The notes under the pieces: generated by a model
Seen by the model: the letters and a program-made list of their open reading frames with translations, nothing else
Databases searched by the model: none
Told to the model about the DNA's origin: nothing
Translations under genes and position numbers: made by a program
Source: Hermodice carunculata
Taxonomy: Eukaryota; Annelida; Polychaeta; Eunicida; Amphinomidae
Reading direction: 5' to 3'
NCBI GenBank assembly: GCA_964020975.1
Contig: OZ026615.1
Location: forward strand, 80,300,403-80,364,402
DNA: 64,000 nt
In this document: positions 56,983 through 64,000 of the stretch, in pieces
Layout: every line of letters starts with the position of its first letter
How positions within the stretch are numbered: the stretch's first letter is position 1

Positions 56983-57161
56983 CAGTGGTACCTCTTTTGA
57001 GAGACCACCCCTACAGTGGGTCAAAATGCGGTCTCTCAAAACAGGTGGTCTTTCATTAGAGGTACAACAACATGGAAAAGATAGCGCAGTGTTCTGAGAG
57101 AGCGGTCTTAAAAAGATATGCGGTCTCTCATTAGAGGGGTCTCTCAAGAGAGGTACCACTG
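56983..57161. mobile_element. Tc1/mariner-type MITE
   Basis: CAGTGGTACCTCTTTTGAGA and the complementary TCTCAAGAGAGGTACCACTG at its end, with TA on both sides. 179 bp, with several internal copies of gcggtctctca. It is 280 bases from the ADCY10-like exon, inside the intron. Confidence 0.9.
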
Positions 57162-57442
57162 TATGTGTTATGCCTAGAGTGCAGTGGTACAGTGCACATA
57201 AGCATGCACTTTCAGTCATTAGACCAGTCTCTGAAGAGCTGTACACTTGGCGAAACCTGTCAGACATTTGTACTATGAACAAGCCCTTTAGGTCTTTATC
57301 TATCTTTTTTTTGGATAATACAATCTTCATGGATACTGCAAGGGCACCAAACTACAATTAATAAATGTCTGACTCACTTGGCACTGTACTTGTATAAGGC
57401 AAAACACTTCATACACTGAAGGAAAAAACCCAGAAAACTTAC

Positions 57443-57560
57443 CATAGTGCCAGTGCAGCAGACAAGTAGTACAGGGGAAGATGATCAATGTTGAAAGTGT
57501 GGTCACGCAGTGCTAGTTCTGCAAACTCCAAGCATGCTTTCTGTGTCACATACTGGAAAC
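57443..57560 (-). CDS. ADCY10-like gene, antepenultimate exon
   Basis: A 118-nt exon on the minus strand: acceptor ttttatgtgacag, donor gtaagt. Two bases finish a codon, then 38 codons and two bases (tg) that join the first base (g) of the exon at 50039 to form Trp. It encodes FQYVTQKACLEFAELALRDH...LPLYYLSAALAL, again amphipathic helix pairs of a TPR-like fold. Exact phase agreement across both downstream introns (7.4 and 8.1 kb) supports one gene. Further upstream exons were not found to 64000. Confidence 0.8.
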
Positions 57561-58019
57561 CTGTCACATAAAACTGTGTGTTTACAGTATGTCAATGTCC
57601 TAAACTAGCAAGCTTTTCCTGAGGTGGTTGCAAATTATTATGGGGCACTTCCAATACAAGACATGCATATTAATTTCCCGCCACAACTGCATACCTGATC
57701 ACCTAGTCTCGCTTGGCAAGATATGGCAAGCTACGGGTCGGTACCTGTGTGGACAAGCAGGATATTACTAATATTTTGGAAACAAATAATACTTATTGAA
57801 ACTTTTTCTTACATATAGCCCGGGAAGTACTAGATGAATACCAATTTGTCATTTGTGAACTGAAATTTCTCAAAACAAATGCTTACTTTGTGAGAAATAA
57901 GCATATGTCCCTGTCTGTGACGGTGATGCGACCCACACGTCCCCCATGGTCACCCGTGCTTTGTGGTGGGAAATTAATATGCATGTGGCGTATTACGTAT
58001 ATCATATTTTATCTTCTGT
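57561..58019 (-). other. Intron sequence, unassigned
   Basis: No recognised feature between the exon and the next MITE. Confidence 0.5.
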
Positions 58020-58451
58020 GGCCATATTCACAAAGAATTTGATCTGATTCTAACTTTAATCCCAAAATTAAAATCAATGTGGTTGTACCCTAAACTACCT
58101 AATCCTTGGCTCAATGTTTGATCAAAACTTCAAGGATTAGCCAATATATGCTCTTGGCTACAATATGAACGTAAGGATTTACAGGCACATTTAATTAAAT
58201 CAATCTTAGTTTAAGCCAGTATTTAATTTTCTAATCCAGGATTAAATTCTAAATTAAATCAAGATTGTTTTAGTAAAATGGAAACTTTAATTCCAAATTT
58301 CATATTACAGCAGAGAACATAGATTAATTAATCCTGGAAGTTTAGATCAAACATTAGGCCAACGATTCAGTAGTTCCAAGGCCCAAAGGTGCGTTGACTT
58401 TTATTTTAGGATTAAATTCAGGATCAGATTAAACTCTTTGTGAATATGGCC
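58020..58451. mobile_element. 432-bp MITE with GGCCATATTCACAAAG ends
   Basis: GGCCATATTCACAAAGAATTTGATCTGAT at the left and ATCAGATTAAACTCTTTGTGAATATGGCC at the right are imperfect inverted repeats of about 40 bp including taatcc/ggatta. The interior is built of further taatcc..ggatta motifs in both senses. tctg on both flanks may be the duplication. Superfamily not determined. Confidence 0.8.
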
Positions 58452-58999
58452 TCTGGGGTTCAAATCCTTTTTTACTCCCAATTCCCTTAGAAAGTTTAAG
58501 TTTGAATTAGCCCACATTTTTCTGTATGTTGATTTGAAATTCCAATTAGAATCTTCAAAGGGTAAAATTTTAATGGGCCGGAAGTTACCTTGAAGAACTT
58601 TAAAATCTCCTCAGATTGGATCCAAAGTTTGCCAAAAATATACCTATATGTTCACTGAAAGATTAGACAGACTTTGATGCCAAAGTATTGCATAAATTTT
58701 TACATTTAGTAAATTGGTCAAAGTAACCCAGCAATCTTCTCTGGCCACTTCTGCATCATGATGTCTCTGTGTGACATTTGAGAAAATTCTGTTCAAGCAT
58801 TTTCCACATATTTTGGTGATGAAAATAAATGAACAGGCATATGTATAGCAGCATCATCAATTGTAAATACAAATATACCTTTGAAAAGATGAGGACTTAA
58901 TAAGAAAACAACATGTAGTCAACTGTCCACATGCAATCATATTTATGAACGAGGAAATATAAAGTGCAGTTTTTCAACAGTGAACAATTTTTAAGAAAC
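58452..58999 (-). other. Intron sequence, unassigned
   Basis: AT-rich; no exon with splice sites or element end recognised. Confidence 0.45.
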
Positions 59000-59014
59000 A
59001 TTATTCACTGTAGG

Positions 59015-59200
59015 TCACTTAAGCTGGTTTCCAATAACTTACCTGCGCTTTGCCAGAGCCCCCATAAAAAATTCTGCAGGTCCAGTGTTGTATTCATGCT
59101 TTTCATCACTGCCACCCAGGCCCTGTGGCATGGCACAGCACTCCTGGTGGCCAGAATGAATGTTAGCAAGCATATGCAAATCAGTTTCCTACACTGCGTC
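59015..59200 (-). repeat. DIRS-like terminal repeat, 3' end
   Basis: Reverse complement of the block at 54010-54190 (tttttatgggggctctggcaaagc, ccagcttaagtgacct) and of 1400-1472. Confidence 0.75.
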
Positions 59201-59859
59201 GGAGGAACCGAAAAGCGGGGATGGTTGGGTGGGAATTATAGTGACCTACATTTGTATGCCGAGTGTTAGGAAAATGTGTATGGCTGTTTGTTTTCATTTG
59301 GAGAGGTCACTGCAGTCACTGATTTGGCCTCTTTTGTTCATGCGTAAGCATATGAGCATGGTAGCTTTTTCGGGATTCAATGTCACTTCCTGTCATTGAT
59401 TGTCAAACCCGCGATACTGAATACTCCTTCACTGGGTACGCTCAGACAATGAATGCACAGGTATTTCTTAGTTAATTTGGTAGGTTAGGAAACTGGCATG
59501 ATCCACCCTCTTTCCACCTCTTCCACATAGGTTTTAGTACATATATATGTTTCTCTGTTGTGCCCATGTCATCCCCTGTGAGAGCAGGAGGTCACGTGAT
59601 GATCTGCCGCACCTTGTCGCTGCTGTGAAAATAAATCACAGTGTGAGGATGTTGCATACCGAATCCAAATGTCAGAAGCTTAAATCCAAACCAATCCCTA
59701 ACCAATTCTGAATCCTGTGAATCGGTAATATCGGATTCAGTGGTCCAGATTCGGTCCAGCTCTACCAAAAAACCTGTCAAAGCGGGTGATGGATCACTGG
59801 TTGCCTAAGTCTTCGGCCATAAAACCCACCCGAGGCATTTGAAAACATCCTTCCCATCA

Positions 59860-60600
59860 GCAGATCATCTGATGAGGGATCTATCTAAGGCGTGTATCTC
59901 CACACACCTAGAACCTGTGGCCAGAGCTAACAGGAAGACAACCGTTAAGGTAAGGATCTCAAGATTGATCAAACTCATATTTGTAGGCTTGAACAGAGGC
60001 ATTGTCAATGCCCCAAGGACCAGGAGAGATCCCCTCAAGGTACAAGATTGCACTCTACTAGTCGATCAGTATAAAAACTGTTGACAAGCCTGCAAAGGAA
60101 GGAATCCATCCCTTAACTCTGCCCTCTACCCTTAAGGGTAGCTGCAATGGCTGACTTGTATCCCTCGATGGTGCAAACCTGCAAGTGCCCTTCCTCAAAG
60201 AGACTTAAAAGAAAGCCCATGACCTGCTGGACCAAAGTCTCCCAAGGAAAAAGGTCCTCAGTAGTGCACCAAGCTGCAAACTTCTTCCACCATGAGTCAT
60301 AAACCTTTAAAAAAGACTGATGAAGTTTCCTGTTGGTAACCCGCTCAGTCGGCTGATCCAACGCCCTTGGCAATAGTTGCCAGATGTGAAGTCTGAGAAA
60401 CTGCGGTGGAACTTGTTTGAGCATGGTTGCTGGAGCAGTTGAGGAAGAAGCAGTGTAGGCAGAGGCTGCACCCCCAACACCAGAATGTCCAAGGACCATT
60501 CCCTCTTGGCCCAAAAGGGGCCCACATGAAGGACTTTGCACTGCTCCTCCTGGATCTTGCGCAAAACTTTCAGCAAGAGCAGGATTGGAGAAAAGTCATA
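59860..60600 (-). pseudogene. DIRS-like tyrosine recombinase (fossil part)
   Basis: Minus-strand frames show a core-binding domain (SFLKVYDSWWKKFAAWC, GFLLSLFEEGHLQV, YKSAIAATL) and the start of the catalytic domain (LLALATGSRCVEIHAL), where DIRS recombinases have a conserved Arg. Broken; details omitted as it is an element fossil. Confidence 0.7.
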
Positions 60601-60927
60601 TGCCCACATCCCCTGCCACAAAATCAACATGGCGTCTGTTACCCATGCAAACTACTTGGGAAATGGGGACACAAAGGTGTTGATCTTGCTATTGTCCCTG
60701 GTGTTGAAGAGATGGATGTGCAGTCAACCCCAAAGGCCCCAGATCACTTCCATGACCCTGCGATTCAGAGACCACTTGGTCTGAATCAGCTGCAATTGGT
60801 GACAGAGAAGGTCTACCTTGATGTTCAGGCAACTGGAAATGTGCGGACACATGATCCTGCAGCAATGCTGATGGCACCAGAGCAACATCGACTTGGCAAG
60901 AGACATCAGCCTTTTCAACCTGGTACC

Positions 60928-61860
60928 TCACTTCTTGTTGATGTATGCAACTGCTGTACAATTGTCCCACATCACCAGGACGTGCTTGCTCTCTACCTGT
61001 GAACGGAACTGGACAAGGGTGTGATAAATTGCCTCCAGTTCTAGCCAATTGATGGCAAACTGCCTCCATTGAGGAGGCCATAGGCCTGAGGCTGTAACAG
61101 AGTTCAAATATGCTCCCCAGCTCTGTAGTGAGGCGTCCATAAATAGGGTCACTTCACTGTTGAATGGCACCAGGGACTGCCCGGGCATCACATTCGCCCA
61201 GCGAGACCACCAACTCAGAATCAGCCGATTGTATGGCTGGATCGTGATATGCTGGAACAAGAGACTGCTCTTTTGATGCCAAAGATCCAAAAAAACCGAG
61301 TTGGACAGGCTGAAGTTGAAGCCTCCCCAGAGGAAGTCCATGGACCTTAAGGTCACGATCAGTCACATCCACTGATGCACCTACAGAGCCGAAGCCCTCC
61401 TGAACCGGTTCAAGAGGGACTCAAGTCTTTTCCACCTGTCCTCTGATGGCTGACAGATGAAGGGGACTGTTAAGAACTGAATCCCCAGAAACACGAACTT
61501 CCCTAAGGGAGGCAGACAAGACTTTACGAGATTCACAATTAGGCTTAAGTTCACACACAGATCCAGCACAAATTGCGTGTTTTAGAGAAGCAGGCCGTTG
61601 TCCTGAGACCGTAGAAGCCAATCATCCAGATAAAAATGTGCAGATCGTTTGCTGGTGCACTAAACCTGCTACCTGAATGTGAAAATAAGCATCTTTCAGG
61701 TCGATTGAGGTTGCCAAATCGCCCTGTCCCATTGCTGCCAAGGTGGTGGCTGGGGTATCCATCTTGAATATGGGTTGAGACGCAACAAGTGGATTACTGT
61801 TCTGTGCCCACTGTCTGTTTTCAGCACCAAAAAGAGACAACTGTAAAAATTCCATCATCT
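60928..61860 (-). pseudogene. DIRS-like reverse transcriptase and RNase H (fossil part)
   Basis: RT motif SIDLKDAYFHIQV (about 61690) and FVFLGIQFL...RWKRLESLL (about 61400-61490), then RNase H LFMDASLQSWGAYL (about 61120), WLELEAIYHTL and VMWDNCTAVAYIN. Order and motifs are those of DIRS elements. Confidence 0.8.
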
Positions 61861-61899
61861 AACACTAGTTCGATGGCCTGTTTGTCCATAAGCTTTTGC

Positions 61900-63970
61900 A
61901 CAGCCTCACGCAAGAGTTCCAGACACACCTCTACCATGTGTCTATGTGAAGCGGAAAAGAAAAGGGAACTCTTGATCGGGGAGGAAGATTGCTCTCAGCA
62001 AACTCGAGCGAGTAACCGTGACAAACGATGTTCCTGATAAAAATATCGTCCTTTATGCGATCCCCAATGGCCAGTGAAAAACACTAGTCAGCCACCGACC
62101 GATCCTTGCCATGAAGGTGGAAAGGGACCACAGACCTGTGGGCTCACAGAGATGTCAGACAACCAGCACATGCCTCTAGTATAGAGGCATCAGCTTCTGG
62201 TCACCCTTGGAACCAGAAGAACCCGACTTCAAAGGATAACCACCCTTCTTAGCTGGCTTCATCCTCCGCCATTGCAGCTTCTGCTGCTGCCACGGACCAC
62301 GCACAGCCGCACCAGGCTGAAGTCAGGAAAAGGATCCCTTGGCCACTCTCGTGCCCCTTAGCAAAGTCTCATCCAGAGACTTTTGCCACTTCTTTTTAGC
62401 CACATTGTCCACCCTTTCAAGAATGGGGGCTAAACTCCTGGTCAAACAGCCCCGGACCAACTGAATCCAAGGGCAGCTGGTAAGCAGCTTTGCTCACTGC
62501 TGTTGGCAGGTTGGCCACTAAGAGAAATGCATTACATCGTACAAATTTGACATTGGCATCAAGCATAATGGCTTCCCTGAGCATGTGTGCTACAACATGG
62601 CCTTGAGCCTGCTCAAAGCCCAAAAGGGTCTCCACCAAGTGTTTGGTGGAGGCTGGCATGGATGGGTCGTCACGCACCTCCTGGAGGAGATACATGGTGG
62701 AACACCCCGAAACAGTCTAAGAAGGAACAGATTATCATCATCAACCGCACATCCTGCTCGAAATGACAAAGCACTGATGGAGGCAGGAAGACGTACGCCA
62801 CTTCCTTGATACCATGATCTCGTAAGGGAGTGTCAACCATGGTGGGAGGAAAGTTGTACATGCACCAACTTGTCCAGAAGTGCTCCAATCTTGCCTTCAG
62901 CTTTGCCAGCAGCTGTCCCAGGACTAGGCCATCCCTGGTGGGTCCAGTGTCTGGTGTGTCACCCGACCCAGCCAGTTTGGCGGAAAGTCCTAAAAATATG
63001 CAGGCTACAAAGGTGGAAAACGGAACCTCCAACTTGGGGGCCATCTCCTCACCCTCTACTGACATGGGCACAGCCCTCAGCTGCCCCGCTATGGTCTGTG
63101 GTACTCCCTCCCCTGGCAGGGTTTTCCGCATAAAGGCAACATTCGTCCGAAACACCAAACCCGGCTTTTCCACCTTACGGGGAGACCAGTCAGCCTGGCC
63201 TTCACCCACTTGGCAGCAGCAAGAAGCGCTGAGACTCGGCCTCCTTCTGCTCCGCTGCCAGATGGAAGAAGCAAGTGCCGCTCTCTTTCCCTTCCAAATC
63301 CTCATCTGCCTGGAAAATCCAAGCAGTCAAGGTCAAGGATGTGCTACAACATGGGACAATACTCTAGCTCATCCCCGAGCCGAAAAGCAAGTCTTCGAGG
63401 TGCTCCTCCTCAGTCCTTGCCTTAGCATCTGGCTGAGGTTCCGTCCCTGCGGCAACCTTGGTGGCCGGCATCGCAGACTCCCACCATACTGCATCTGCAG
63501 TTCCTCCCACCAGCCAGCCGACATGCACTAGGCAAATTGGCCTAAGGGCCAGGGGAGTGACAGCCGCCGCTACCTCTTGCACCAGCCTGCCAGTCGCCAA
63601 ACTCGAGAGACCCATTGCCTCTGTGGTGAAAGGTGCCGGCACATTGGCATAGGTCGCAAAATAGGCAACCTCCCCAGTGGAAAGCTGATTGACTTCCTGA
63701 TCAACCTCGGGAGGGAGGCAGGGGAGAGATCCCTCCCCCCCCCCCAAAAGTGACTGTGATGGCCGAGTCCTCACCACTGACAACTATCCTGCGCTCAGGA
63801 CACTGCCCACTAGGGGCCTGGATTTGACCACCGCCACCAGGGAAGGCTTTAGTGTGGGCCACTGCCCTAACTTCACTAGCCAACTTAGGCTTTGGTGCAG
63901 CTGACTCAGATGATGAGTCGGCCCCTCTTTCGCAAGAGGGGCCAGGCACTCCCAGCGGGCCGGGCAAGGA
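61900..63970 (-). pseudogene. DIRS-like first coding region, gag-like (fossil part)
   Basis: Minus-strand frames, including one of 211 codons (63305-62670), share short motifs with 52250-51234. Sequence is Ser/Pro/Ala-rich at the start, then LEHFWTSWCMYNFPPTMVDTPLRDHGI. This is the expected place of the gag-like product; no standard capsid domain was recognised by eye. Confidence 0.55.
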
Positions 63971-64000
63971 GGAGCACCCACAAGGTTCCTAAAGGAAACC

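Larger units (their letters stand above)
59000..64000 (-). mobile_element. DIRS-like retroelement, most complete copy (fossil)
   Basis: Read on the minus strand from the right edge: gag-like region (about 63970-61900), reverse transcriptase (61860-61380), RNase H (61356-60928), tyrosine recombinase (60600-59860), then a terminal block (59200-59015) inverted relative to the one at the 5' side of the 51-54 kb copy. RT plus RNase H plus tyrosine recombinase with inverted ends identifies the DIRS group. It is broken in several places. The left (5') terminus lies beyond 64000. Preserved motifs suggest it is younger than the copy at 1.5-4 kb. Confidence 0.75.

Noticed and set aside
59867-59900. CTGATGAG as a hammerhead core
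   Set aside because: No GAAA at suitable distance and no flanking stem I complementarity.
62670-63305. 211-codon minus-strand frame as a host gene
   Set aside because: Lies in order with DIRS-like RT, RNase H and recombinase, and neighbouring frames share motifs with the fossil at 51-52 kb.

Overview
The window is eukaryotic nuclear DNA. Coding sequence is split into exons with GT-AG introns, coding density is very low, and the remainder is dense in transposable elements: Penelope-like, DIRS-like, Tc1/pogo/hAT-type MITEs and Helentron-type tandem-repeat elements. This mix fits a marine invertebrate metazoan such as a lophotrochozoan, echinoderm or hemichordate. I cannot name the species from sequence alone. 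No tRNA, rRNA, CRISPR or prokaryotic features were seen.

Two host genes are supported, and they face each other. (1) Plus strand, about 5.2-13.4 kb: the last five coding exons of a polypeptide N-acetylgalactosaminyltransferase, most like GALNT7. They cover the end of the catalytic domain and the whole ricin-B lectin domain. All five exons are phase 0; earlier exons lie beyond the left edge. (2) Minus strand, 57.6 to 41.4 kb: the last three coding exons of a gene encoding an alpha-helical, TPR-like C-terminus. The exon phases fit together exactly. It resembles the tail of soluble adenylyl cyclase (ADCY10), but that name is tentative. Earlier exons lie beyond the right edge.

Repeats by region. 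0-4 kb: DIRS-like fossils, one split by a Helentron-type element. 4.4-5.0 kb: tandem-repeat element. 13.4-19 kb: GALNT7 3' region, a large TA microsatellite, and a 1.5-kb terminal-inverted-repeat element holding two related hairpins. 19.1-31.0 kb: one Penelope-like element (PLE) of about 11.8 kb flanked by a perfect 46-bp duplication, with pseudo-LTRs, an inverted end, a candidate hammerhead ribozyme, a five-copy stem-loop array in its leader, and a Helentron-type insertion. 31-39.7 kb: a mosaic of repeat families, a divergent reverse-transcriptase fossil, a Tc1 fragment, MITEs, and a second PLE fragment with its own hammerhead-like motif. 42-46 kb: a tandem-repeat element inserted into another of the same family. 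48.4-49.2 kb: hAT-like transposase remnant. 51.2-54.4 kb: DIRS-like fossil carrying two nested MITEs. 54.4-58.5 kb: a tandem-repeat element and three MITEs. 59-64 kb: a DIRS-like fossil on the minus strand.

The best candidates for new biology are the ribozyme and stem-loop organisation of the PLE, the twin hairpins at 16.2 and 16.6 kb, and the shared end structure of several unrelated-looking repeat families that also carry many nuclear-receptor half-sites.
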